Part shown: positions 37,707-45,886 of the stretch, in pieces
Layout of the letters: each line of letters opens with the position of its first letter
How positions within the stretch are numbered: position 1 is the first letter of the stretch
Source of the DNA: Bacteroides neonati
GTDB lineage: Bacteria > Bacteroidota > Bacteroidia > Bacteroidales > Bacteroidaceae
Length of the DNA: 64,000 nucleotides
Assembly: GCF_000499785.1 (NCBI RefSeq)
Contig: NZ_HG726019.1
Span: 186,001-250,000, forward strand
Direction of reading: 5' to 3'
Notes under the pieces: model-generated
The model's database searches: none
What the model was told of the DNA's origin: nothing
What the model saw: only the letters and a program-made list of their open reading frames with translations
Made by a program: the position numbers and the translations under genes

Positions 37707-38645
37707 TTATTTCTTTCGATTTACCGTATAGAGTATATTACCCTTTTTATCGATCATGCGTAGGTTCAATTCTTTCTTGTCGGCCGAACAGACGGAGAAT
37801 CCGGGTTCGGGGCTGCAAAACTGTGTGCCTTGGATGGCTTTGACCTTACGTGAGAGCGAAGCGGATGAGTTGACAATATAGTCAATCTTACTACCTGCTT
37901 GGCGAATATGCTGGAAATTGTGTATGTGTCCGCAAATGTACATATCTACGTTATGTTTCTTTAGCACCGGATCCAGGCGTGCTTGCAGATCGCTTCGTTC
38001 GCTGGCATCCTTCGGGGTTTCGGCATAGATGGGGTGATGGCCTACCACGATGACCCAATCCTCTTTGGCGGCTGCCAATACCGAGTCGGCCCAAGCCAAC
38101 TGAAGGTTGATGTCCTGATGGCAAGCATCAGGGTAGGTTGTCGTATCGCTACGGTACTTGTCGATGAGTGGAGCCGTATCGAGCCATACAACGCGCACGG
38201 TGATGCCCTTCTCTTCGAAGGCACGGGTATAGTAACGGGCGGGCATCGTCCAGCGCCGACTCACGTTGGTGTAGTCGATTACGGCCTGTGTGTTTCCTCG
38301 ATATTCGTGATTGCCCAATACGGGAAACCAGTCGATCATCAGTTCCGGGTGGCTATAAACAAGCTCGAAGTTGGTCATCCACAGCGGATCGTGAATGCTG
38401 CGCACTCCTTCGAAATGATGTACATCTCCTGCGGCTATGACGAATTCGGGTCCTATCTCTTCGCCCATTGTGCCCATGAGTTCGGCGATGGGCTTTTGGT
38501 CGTAGTAACCATTGCGTCCCAAGTCGTTGGCTATATAAAAGTTCAGTTTTTTGTCGAACGGCGTATAGTCTGTTATCTGAGCCGTAGCCAGTGTACTGAA
38601 CGCGATGAGTGCGAGTAGGAGTAGGTTCTTGATTTTCATGTTCAT
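37707..38645 (-). CDS. secreted calcineurin-like metallophosphoesterase (purple acid phosphatase-like)
   Basis: 312 aa with a signal peptide (1-22, LIAFSTLATAQ). All metallophosphoesterase metal-binding blocks are present in order: NDLGRNGYY (about 35-43), GDVHHFEG (about 73-80), GNHEYRG (about 111-117), VVGHHPIYAE (about 200-209) and CGHIHNFQH (about 238-246). It hydrolyses phosphomonoesters in the periplasm or at the surface. It begins 10 bp after the stop of a TonB-dependent receptor on the same strand, so the pair probably releases and imports phosphate or a phosphorylated nutrient. Specificity is inferred. Confidence 0.92.
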   Translation of the reverse strand: MNMKIKNLLLLALIAFSTLATAQITDYTPFDKKLNFYIANDLGRNGYYDQKPIAELMGTMGEEIGPEFVIAAGDVHHFEGVRSIHDPLWMTNFELVYSHPELMIDWFPVLGNHEYRGNTQAVIDYTNVSRRWTMPARYYTRAFEEKGITVRVVWLDTAPLIDKYRSDTTTYPDACHQDINLQLAWADSVLAAAKEDWVIVVGHHPIYAETPKDASERSDLQARLDPVLKKHNVDMYICGHIHNFQHIRQAGSKIDYIVNSSASLSRKVKAIQGTQFCSPEPGFSVCSADKKELNLRMIDKKGNILYTVNRKK

Positions 38646-38655
38646 TCTTGTTTTT

Positions 38656-41436
38656 TTAGAAGTTTATTTTGATACCTGCATTGACTTTGATACCGTAGTA
38701 TTCGGCCTGCATGGTGCGGTCTTTGGTTCCCTGATAGTATCGGAGCGGTTGGTTCAGCAAGTTGTTGGCTTCGGCGTAGAAGGTTGTTTTCAACTTTTTG
38801 CCAAACGTATAGCTGGCATTGGCATCGAGATAGCCTACCGCATCGTAGTAGCGGTCGTAGAAAGCACTTTCGCCCATTTCGTCGACGAACGCCGATGCGT
38901 AGTTATAAGATAAACGCAGGCTCATGCCGCTCTTCTCGAAATACAGCGATGCGTTGGCGGTATGCTCGGGCGAGCCGGGAAGCTTTAATCCGCTTTCGTT
39001 TTCGCGTCCTTCGAAATTGAAGTTCTTCACACGGGTATGTGTATACGTATAGGTTCCGTAGAAACCGACATGCTTCATGGCAGGGGCGATGAATCCGAAA
39101 TCGCGTTGATAGGCCATTTCGAGACCTATAAGGTTGGCATTGCCGGCGTTCTTAGGCTGAATCAGTCGGTTGTATGTAGTTCCGTTGAACTCGTAGTTGG
39201 TCGTCACCTCATTAACGATAAAATCGTTGATTTTCTTGTAGAATACTCCTGCGCTAACCAAACCGATGCTTTTGAAGTAGTAGTCGGCACTCAGGTCGAT
39301 GTTGTACGACAAGGTTGGTTTCAGGCTGGAGTTACCAATGGTTATTTCCGAATCCGAACGTTTGATATTGATGCTGGGCACCAATGCCGAATATTTAGGT
39401 CGCGACAGTGTTTCGGTGTACGAAGCGCGCACTTTGAACTCCTCGCTCACATCCCATTTAAGCAATAAGGAAGGCAGGAAGTTGAGGTAATTATTCGTTT
39501 GGCGTTCGGTAGGCGTGGTCAGATCGGCCTCATCATCATAGGTGCGACCGGTGTATCTCAAATCGGTGTTCTCGGCACGAATACCTGCCACCATAGTGAT
39601 CTTGTCTGTAAACCGCTGATCAAAGCGAACGTATCCGGAGGTTACCGTTTCGCGGGCTTCGAAGTTACCTGCCAATTCTTCTTGTACCTGCTCTTTCTCG
39701 AAAAGTGAGCCATTGTTCAGATCAAGCCCTCCAACGTATTCTTTGCTGGCAAATAGTCCGGTTTGGTACTTCTTGTTGGGCATAAACTTGTCTGTGCTCT
39801 GGTTGACCGTATTCTTCAAACTGTTTTCCATAAACACACCTTTATCAAGTGGGGTGTATTCGTAGAAGTCTACCTCTTTCTCTTTGCTCTTGCTTACTAT
39901 TTTGGCACCAAAGCGCAGTTTGCTTCCATTCTTCAGGTTCGATTTGAAGTTGACTGAGAGTTTGAGATCTTTCTCCTGAATGTCCTGTTGTTGCTCTGTG
40001 AGCTCCTTTAATCCGAACTTATCATTCAATGTCATGGTGTAGCCCGACCGAGGTGTTGCGAAGGGTTGGCGAGGGTTGCTTATGTCGAGGTCGAACTGTT
40101 GTTTCTTTAGTTCAAAGTCAATGTAGCGTTCGTTGGGGCGGAACTCACTTGCCTGAGCATAACTGGCATTCCAGTCCATCTCGACAGACCCCAGAATATG
40201 TTCACCACCGAGTGTTACGTCCATGGTACGCTGACGCTCCAAGCGGGTATTGCGGTTATCCGGTGTACCGGCTTTGGTTTGCACACGCACGCTCGCCTGT
40301 CCGTCTTGCTTCAGGTCTTTGAGGGTAGTTCGGTAGCGGTTCTCCCAATCGTTGCGATTGTTGAAGATACCTTTGAGCATCAATTTATGGTTGGCGTTGA
40401 TCTCCCAGTCGAGTGCTGCCGAGTAGCTCTGACGCTCGCGTGTAACGTAGTACTGGCGAATCTGATAATCGTTGACAAATGCTTTTTCGTCTGTTCCCTC
40501 TTTCCAGGTAAACTCCGTGTTGTATGATCCCGAAGGGGCGTTTTGATACGATGCCGATAACATGACACCCAGCTTCTTGTTGAAAAAGCGATCACCGTAA
40601 GTCAGCCCAAGATTGAGTTGCGCCTTGTCGCTGATCCAGTTATACCCGCTACCTGCCGTGGCAGTGATGGTACGTTTGTAAGGTGAGTTTTTGGTAACCA
40701 GGTTGATCGATCCGCCAATAGCGTCTCCATCCATATCCGATGTAACGACTTTGCTTACTTCGATGGTTTGAATCATGTCGGCGGGTATGAGGTCGAGTTG
40801 CACATTGCGTGTATCCCCTTCGGCCGAAGGCATACGGTTGCCGTTGATGGTCACCGAGCTAAGATCGGCCGATGTGCCGCGTACCTGTCCGAAGCGCGCT
40901 TCGCCTTGATCGTACTGCACGTTGATACCCGAGATACGCTTTAGGGCGTCTCCGATATTGGCATCGGGAAACTTGCCGACCTGATCGGCCGATACTACGT
41001 TCTTAATGCCTTGACTGTTCTTTTGTGCGTTGATGGCGCGGCGTTGCCCTTGAAAAGCTCCGCCGACAACGATCTCTTGCAGTTCTACACCCTCGCTCAA
41101 GACTACATCTTTCTCCAGCGTTTTGCCTGCCGGAACTGTGATCTTCATCTCTATGGGTGTGTATCCTACGTAGCTAACTTTTACAGTATAAGTGCCGGGA
41201 GTGAGGTTGGAGAAGGTGTAAAACCCATTAACATCGCTGGTTACTCCGGTACGTATCTTCTCGATATACAAGGTTGCTCCGGGCAATGTTTGTTTGCCTG
41301 TGTCGATGATTCGCCCTTTGATGGTGCCTTGTTTGATTGAGCTTTCGTATTCATCGGCCCAAAGGTTGCCCCCTAAAATACATAGTAAAAGAAAAAATGA
41401 GATAATTTTGCCTACTTGTTTCATTATTGTCATCAT
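38656..41436 (-). CDS. TonB-dependent receptor paired with a phosphatase
   Basis: 926 aa (start may be Met5 at 41424, which directly precedes the signal peptide KIISFFLLLCILGGNLWA). Carboxypeptidase-regulatory-like domain (about 35-115, IKGRIIDTGKQTLPGATLYI), a plug domain (about 130-245, VSADQVGKFPDANIGDALKR, RGTSADLSSVTINGNRMPS) typical of the TIGR01782-type receptors, and a long barrel ending KVNAGIKINF. No SusD partner. The directly downstream calcineurin-like phosphatase (10 bp) suggests import of phosphate or a sugar-phosphate/phytate-derived ligand. A TACTTTTG box (41461-41454, minus strand) precedes the gene but without a good -33 element. Confidence 0.9.
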   Translation of the reverse strand: MMTIMKQVGKIISFFLLLCILGGNLWADEYESSIKQGTIKGRIIDTGKQTLPGATLYIEKIRTGVTSDVNGFYTFSNLTPGTYTVKVSYVGYTPIEMKITVPAGKTLEKDVVLSEGVELQEIVVGGAFQGQRRAINAQKNSQGIKNVVSADQVGKFPDANIGDALKRISGINVQYDQGEARFGQVRGTSADLSSVTINGNRMPSAEGDTRNVQLDLIPADMIQTIEVSKVVTSDMDGDAIGGSINLVTKNSPYKRTITATAGSGYNWISDKAQLNLGLTYGDRFFNKKLGVMLSASYQNAPSGSYNTEFTWKEGTDEKAFVNDYQIRQYYVTRERQSYSAALDWEINANHKLMLKGIFNNRNDWENRYRTTLKDLKQDGQASVRVQTKAGTPDNRNTRLERQRTMDVTLGGEHILGSVEMDWNASYAQASEFRPNERYIDFELKKQQFDLDISNPRQPFATPRSGYTMTLNDKFGLKELTEQQQDIQEKDLKLSVNFKSNLKNGSKLRFGAKIVSKSKEKEVDFYEYTPLDKGVFMENSLKNTVNQSTDKFMPNKKYQTGLFASKEYVGGLDLNNGSLFEKEQVQEELAGNFEARETVTSGYVRFDQRFTDKITMVAGIRAENTDLRYTGRTYDDEADLTTPTERQTNNYLNFLPSLLLKWDVSEEFKVRASYTETLSRPKYSALVPSINIKRSDSEITIGNSSLKPTLSYNIDLSADYYFKSIGLVSAGVFYKKINDFIVNEVTTNYEFNGTTYNRLIQPKNAGNANLIGLEMAYQRDFGFIAPAMKHVGFYGTYTYTHTRVKNFNFEGRENESGLKLPGSPEHTANASLYFEKSGMSLRLSYNYASAFVDEMGESAFYDRYYDAVGYLDANASYTFGKKLKTTFYAEANNLLNQPLRYYQGTKDRTMQAEYYGIKVNAGIKINF

Positions 41437-41527
41437 ACGTTAATAATACGCTGCAAAAGTACGGTAGGTTCGTTTCGTATCTTTTACATCGGTTTGAACG
41501 CTGAGTGACAATAAGGTTTCGTTCGTG

Positions 41528-42709
41528 TTACAGTTTTTCGCCGCGTATCAGTACTTTCTGTTCATTGGCAAGGGTGGTGGCAAAGAGGTAAATGTCTCCT
41601 CCATCCGAAAGTTTGGTACGTTTGCGCAGTTCGGCCACCGTAGCCGGAAAGTTACGTACTGTAATGTTTGCTTTCGTTGCACCTTGCATCAACTCCTTGA
41701 GTTCCTTTTTGTTGAGCGAGCCGGTAGCGGTAATGCGAAACGAGCGGCCGGGAAAATCCGCTATCCATTCGTTCGATGTATATAGGTGGCTATTGGGGTG
41801 CAACTTCTTCAACTTATATATAGAAGCAATCTTTCGGAAAGCTCCCGCCTTAAGTATGGAGGCGTTGGGCTCGTACAAATAAGTTTCCGGTTGCTCGGCA
41901 TAGGTGCAGTGAGCTGCCTGTTCGGCTTCGCGTGTGAAGGAGAACGTCTGTGCCCCTTTGGCGGTTAAGTTAACACAATGAATTGTTACCTCCCTCACAG
42001 GCTGCTTGGCCGCCATCAGCAACAACTCTTTGCATTCATTGTTGACCGAAAGAATGTGTGCCTCGTATGCATAAGGCATATCCCGCAGTGCCAGTGTGAG
42101 GTCGAGCATGGGCGAGAGCTTAATCATCACCCGCCCGGCTTTGTTGGTGAGTACAGGTGCCAGCGCAGCTACGTCCGGTTCGCAGTCTGATATGGCAACC
42201 GTCTTACCACCCTGTTCGTTTCTGCGTGCAGGGTCGATGAATATCATATCGACCGGTTGCATACGCCATAGGTAAGCCACTCCGTCGTCGTTGTGCACCT
42301 CGATATGGTTGAGGCTCAACAACGGGAAGTTATGGCTTGCTAGCATACATAGCTCTTCTTGCCGCTCTACGTAAACAGCCTTGGCAAACTTCTTGGCAAG
42401 AAACGCACAGTCAATCCCGAATCCTCCGGTGAGGTCGGTAAAGCTATCGCCCGCTGCCAATGCAGCCTTATAGCTTGCAGTTGCCTCCGACGAGCATTGC
42501 TCTAACGAGAGATGTCGCGGATAGAGTAGCCCTTCTACTACACTCCACGAAGGTACTTTATCGGCAAGCACTTTTCGTCCGGCTATCTGTCTGATAGCGA
42601 GTTCCATGTTCACCTGCGGATATTTTTTCGCTTGTAGAGCCAGTGTACGTACATCGTCATCACTGTGCGTGCGGATGAAGTCGAGTGTAGCCGAAGATAT
42701 GTTCATCAT
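41528..42709 (-). CDS. class I SAM-dependent methyltransferase with THUMP-like C-terminus
   Basis: 393 aa cytoplasmic protein. SAM-binding motif FTDLTGGFGIDCAFLAKKF (about residues 92-110), acidic motif AVYVERQEEL, and the motif IV-like IDPARRNEQGG (about 158-168). The C-terminal region (about 300-393) matches the THUMP-like domain found in Bacteroidota RNA methyltransferase-like proteins (LHPNSHLYTSNEWIADFPGR). Probably an RNA methyltransferase, substrate unknown. Its start overlaps the stop of the upstream lipoprotein gene by 4 bp (ATGA), so the two are translationally coupled. Confidence 0.85.
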   Translation of the reverse strand: MMNISSATLDFIRTHSDDDVRTLALQAKKYPQVNMELAIRQIAGRKVLADKVPSWSVVEGLLYPRHLSLEQCSSEATASYKAALAAGDSFTDLTGGFGIDCAFLAKKFAKAVYVERQEELCMLASHNFPLLSLNHIEVHNDDGVAYLWRMQPVDMIFIDPARRNEQGGKTVAISDCEPDVAALAPVLTNKAGRVMIKLSPMLDLTLALRDMPYAYEAHILSVNNECKELLLMAAKQPVREVTIHCVNLTAKGAQTFSFTREAEQAAHCTYAEQPETYLYEPNASILKAGAFRKIASIYKLKKLHPNSHLYTSNEWIADFPGRSFRITATGSLNKKELKELMQGATKANITVRNFPATVAELRKRTKLSDGGDIYLFATTLANEQKVLIRGEKL

Positions 42710-43170
42710 GGTTGTGGTTCCGGTTTAATTTCCAGATAGTGTACGTCGAACCGCCCTTTGCTGGTTTGTCCTCCTTCGAAAGTACCGCTGATGATTCTCC
42801 TTTTTTTATCCAGATGGGTGATGGTAACGTTGCCGTCTTCCAGAGGCTCAAACCCGAAGGAGGCATCTGTATAGGTTGTTGTTTTTCCTACCTGTGGTGA
42901 GTGGATGGTGAACCTGATCGGCTTCAACATCTTTACGTAGACATATACGTTAACTATATCTTTGGCCGGATAGTACTCAAAGCGGATTGAGCTCGTAGCC
43001 GGAGGAGCTCCGTAGCGTCCGCCCACATAGAGCCATCCGTCTATCAAACAACCGAATGTATCGGCACCTGTGGTTGTTGCTTCGGGCATCACCGTGGTGT
43101 CTACCGTTGTGTCTTCACTCTCGCAGCCGATACAAAGCAAGAGCATTAGTACGAATATGTATTTTTTCAT
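42706..43170 (-). CDS. small lipoprotein, DUF6252-like
   Basis: 154 aa. Lipoprotein signal with lipobox LLCIGC (Cys15), then a single beta-rich domain with TFGCLIDGWLYVGG near 38-51 and the C-terminal IISGTFEGGQTSKGRFDVHY pattern seen in Bacteroidota DUF6252 proteins. No catalytic residues recognised; probably a surface or periplasmic structural/binding protein. It lies between a beta-barrel protein gene (24 bp upstream) and the methyltransferase (4-bp overlap) on the same strand. Confidence 0.7.
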   Translation of the reverse strand: MKKYIFVLMLLLCIGCESEDTTVDTTVMPEATTTGADTFGCLIDGWLYVGGRYGAPPATSSIRFEYYPAKDIVNVYVYVKMLKPIRFTIHSPQVGKTTTYTDASFGFEPLEDGNVTITHLDKKRRIISGTFEGGQTSKGRFDVHYLEIKPEPQP

Positions 43171-43194
43171 CTTTGTTTATGGATTGAGTGTTAG

Positions 43195-43827
43195 TTAAAA
43201 AGAGTAGGTTATTCCTGCCGAAATACTCAGTCGGCTTCCCGATAAAGACTCGCCATTGGGAAAGGTCACTTTGATGGTTTCGTCGTGATAACGTACGTCC
43301 ATTTGTCCGAACTTAGCGATCAGATACTGAATGTCTGCCCCAATGCCCCAGTTGCTGTTTAGCTTATAGTTGAAGTTGAGCCCCAGATTCCCTGCCAGAT
43401 TGGAGGTGGTCACTGTTCTGCTGTTTGAGAACACCTCTCCGTTGTTGCGATAAAACATCCAGCCGAGTCCGGCATTGAATCGCAAGTCGACAGCGTTGTT
43501 GTTTATGATGTAGAGACCTGCCTGCGGAGAGATGAAATGTGTGTACACATGATCGGCTCCCTCTTCGTGTCGTGCTTGGGCGGAATACCCCGAATAGAGT
43601 AAGCCGAAGCCCAGGTGTTTGAACGGTATCACGTAGTATTGAGCATCCCAGTTCACCCCTTTGCAGAGTTTATCCTGGTAACTGTTATCGCGGATGGTTA
43701 ATCCGCTGGTACCCTCCAGCATATTGCCGTAGCCTACATGAAAGGCAAATGATTGTCTGCCATTCTGAGCCGATGTCCACGCAGAATAAACGATGAACAT
43801 AAGTAGAAGTGTGATGTTTCTTTTCAT
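43195..43827 (-). CDS. outer-membrane beta-barrel protein (OmpA-like 8-strand type)
   Basis: 210 aa with signal peptide (1-20, AWTSAQNG), then alternating amphipathic strands of an 8-stranded barrel (AFHVGYGNM, HLGFGLLYSGYSAQAR, LRFNAGLGWMFYRN, WGIGADIQYLIAKFG) and a final strand SISAGITYSF ending in Phe. Typical Bacteroidota porin-family OMP of unknown role. First of a likely three-gene operon with the DUF6252-like lipoprotein and methyltransferase. Two hairpins upstream (43892-43922 and 43962-43998) separate it from the PUL 3 susD. Confidence 0.85.
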   Translation of the reverse strand: MKRNITLLLMFIVYSAWTSAQNGRQSFAFHVGYGNMLEGTSGLTIRDNSYQDKLCKGVNWDAQYYVIPFKHLGFGLLYSGYSAQARHEEGADHVYTHFISPQAGLYIINNNAVDLRFNAGLGWMFYRNNGEVFSNSRTVTTSNLAGNLGLNFNYKLNSNWGIGADIQYLIAKFGQMDVRYHDETIKVTFPNGESLSGSRLSISAGITYSF

Positions 43828-43891
43828 TGATTTAATATTTCAGGTGATCTTTTTTGTCGGTTTCCGTTGCTGTTCATATTGCAAAGAAACA

Positions 43892-43922
43892 AAAAAGAAA
43901 CTTCTTTTGAAAGTTTCTTTTT
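43892..43922 (-). terminator. U-tract terminator upstream of the small barrel gene
   Basis: AAAAAGAAACTT pairs perfectly with AAGTTTCTTTTT across a 7-nt loop; in the minus direction it is followed by a T-run. It would stop transcription coming from PUL 3 before the barrel gene. Confidence 0.6.
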
Positions 43923-43961
43923 GAATTATCTGATACAAAAAATCATATTCCTATGATAGGG

Positions 43962-43998
43962 AGTCAATGGAAAGCGACATTCAAGCTTTCCATTGACT
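43962..43998 (-). terminator. stem-loop after PUL 3 susD
   Basis: AGTCAATGGAAAGC pairs perfectly with GCTTTCCATTGACT (14 bp, 9-nt loop), 15 bp past the susD stop codon. Together with the hairpin at 43892-43922 it marks the 3' end of the PUL 3 operon. Confidence 0.65.
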
Positions 43999-44013
43999 TT
44001 CTCTTTTATCTTA

Positions 44014-45870
44014 TTACCATAGTGGGTTTTGTATCAATTGCTTGCTGATTTGTACCTGGGATAGTGGAATAGGATATAAATACATTCTTCGTTCGAAAAT
44101 TCGTTTCTCGATGGAGGTACGTTTATAAAAGTCATACTTATTGCCTTTTTCTCCAAACATATTCATGCCATGAAACTCTCCTCCCTGTCTGGATTCCTCT
44201 TTTTCTGCTATCATCCAACGACGTACATCAAAATAACGCTGACCTTCCGTACAAAGCTCTAACCGTCGTTCGCGTTGTATGGCTTCGCGCTGTGCTGCTT
44301 GATTTCCTTTTATTTCGGGTTTTATATCAGCTAACTTTGGAATACCTGCACGTTCTCGAATTTTGTCTATATACTCTATGATCAGAGTATTGGACGGATC
44401 TACTTCGTTCATTGCTTCTGCATATAATAAATAAAAATCGGCTAAACGGAAAATAAAAGAAGGTCGGTAATGCTCTTTAGGATAAGAGCCTTGATTATAT
44501 ACTTTGCGGCTCTCTCTCTTGAATAAAAGATATCCACATGCTGGAAAATTGGATGTTTTGTCGGCACCATTGTGTGATCCGTAGTAGAAATAAATGGGTG
44601 TATTCTTCACTTGCCATTTGCGGCCTTGATAAAAAACTGTTTGATAAAAGCGTGGCTCCCTATTTATCCACTGATTGTAAATTTCTTGTCCATCAACACT
44701 TGTAAATCCATTGTCATTTGGATTATATAAATTGGATTCTTCTATAGGCAGACCGTCTTTCATCAGAAAATCATCTACTAACTCTTGTGTAATAGAAGCT
44801 GTTTGATTTCCTTTCTGCTCTGAAAAGGGTGTACAGTATTTGTCGTATCCGTGGCTGTCTTGAATCTTAGCGAAAAAGGTTTTGGATGAGGCCCATATTA
44901 TTTCATTATTGTATGACATGAACATTTCATACAATGATTTATCTGCGTCATATTGGTTATTGCTATAGGCTTTATAGAGTTCATATTTTCCCTCCGAGAA
45001 TTTGATGAAATTTTGAATCGCATCTAATGCTACTGTCCATTTTTTAGGGTCTGAGTCAGGAAAGATACGTTTCCCGTCTGGGTTTGTAAGCGCCAATGCT
45101 TCTGTATAACCTCCATTATACAGTGGACTTGCAACTAATATACGGGTTTTGGCTATTACTGCCAATGCCGCACCTTTAGTAGGAAGTGCCAAACGTTCTT
45201 GCTGGGTTTCTATTTCACTTAACCCACCTTCTTCTGCGATTAAATCCGCCATTTCTTTACATATATACTGAGCAACCTCGTCGATGCTATTGCGTGGTAG
45301 ATCCAAATCATCTTGATAAGGGTCTAAAATTCCATCGACTAATGGAACGGGTCCATAAAGTTCTAATAGCAGATAATAATAGTAAGCCCGTAAAAAACGC
45401 GCTTGCGCGGTTAGCTCCTTTAATTCAGCTTCGTCTAAATAGTCGAGTTGTGTTCCTGCCATTGGAATAGCGTGAGCATCTTTCAGAAAAATATTCGCTT
45501 GTCGGATAAGCTTATATAATATTCCCCATCGATGAAAAACTCCGCTACCTGCATGATATCCTCCTGTAAGTGCATAATATGACTCATTCATTGTGCCAAA
45601 GGTTATCTCATCAGATAAAGATGTCCATGGGTTGCCTAACCCATTTTCCGAAGTTGATATGTCTTTTACACGTATATTCGAGTAATCGGGTATGCCTGTA
45701 AATATATTCCGATGCCATTGCCTGGTCTTTTGGGGATCGTTGAAAACTTGTTCTTTGGTCAACTGTCCGGCCAATTCATCCGACACATCCAAAAAGGTGC
45801 ATCCGCAGAATAAATATGATAAAAGCAATGTGAATATGATGCTTTTTATTGTAAACCTTATTTTTTTCAT
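44014..45870 (-). CDS. SusD/RagB-family lipoprotein (PUL 3, intact)
   Basis: 618 aa. Signal peptide with lipobox LFCGC (Cys24), then the helical SusD fold with TPR-like pairs (FLRAYYYYLLLELYGPVPLV about 158-177) and C-terminal landmarks FRLADFYLLYAEAMNE, ERRLELCTEGQRYFDVRRWM and LYPIPLSQVQIS. It is a surface glycan-binding lipoprotein capping its SusC partner, 16 bp upstream. This is the only intact susD in the window, in contrast to the two IS-interrupted ones. Confidence 0.95.
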   Translation of the reverse strand: MKKIRFTIKSIIFTLLLSYLFCGCTFLDVSDELAGQLTKEQVFNDPQKTRQWHRNIFTGIPDYSNIRVKDISTSENGLGNPWTSLSDEITFGTMNESYYALTGGYHAGSGVFHRWGILYKLIRQANIFLKDAHAIPMAGTQLDYLDEAELKELTAQARFLRAYYYYLLLELYGPVPLVDGILDPYQDDLDLPRNSIDEVAQYICKEMADLIAEEGGLSEIETQQERLALPTKGAALAVIAKTRILVASPLYNGGYTEALALTNPDGKRIFPDSDPKKWTVALDAIQNFIKFSEGKYELYKAYSNNQYDADKSLYEMFMSYNNEIIWASSKTFFAKIQDSHGYDKYCTPFSEQKGNQTASITQELVDDFLMKDGLPIEESNLYNPNDNGFTSVDGQEIYNQWINREPRFYQTVFYQGRKWQVKNTPIYFYYGSHNGADKTSNFPACGYLLFKRESRKVYNQGSYPKEHYRPSFIFRLADFYLLYAEAMNEVDPSNTLIIEYIDKIRERAGIPKLADIKPEIKGNQAAQREAIQRERRLELCTEGQRYFDVRRWMIAEKEESRQGGEFHGMNMFGEKGNKYDFYKRTSIEKRIFERRMYLYPIPLSQVQISKQLIQNPLW

Positions 45871-45886
45871 GTGTTTTGCATTTATA

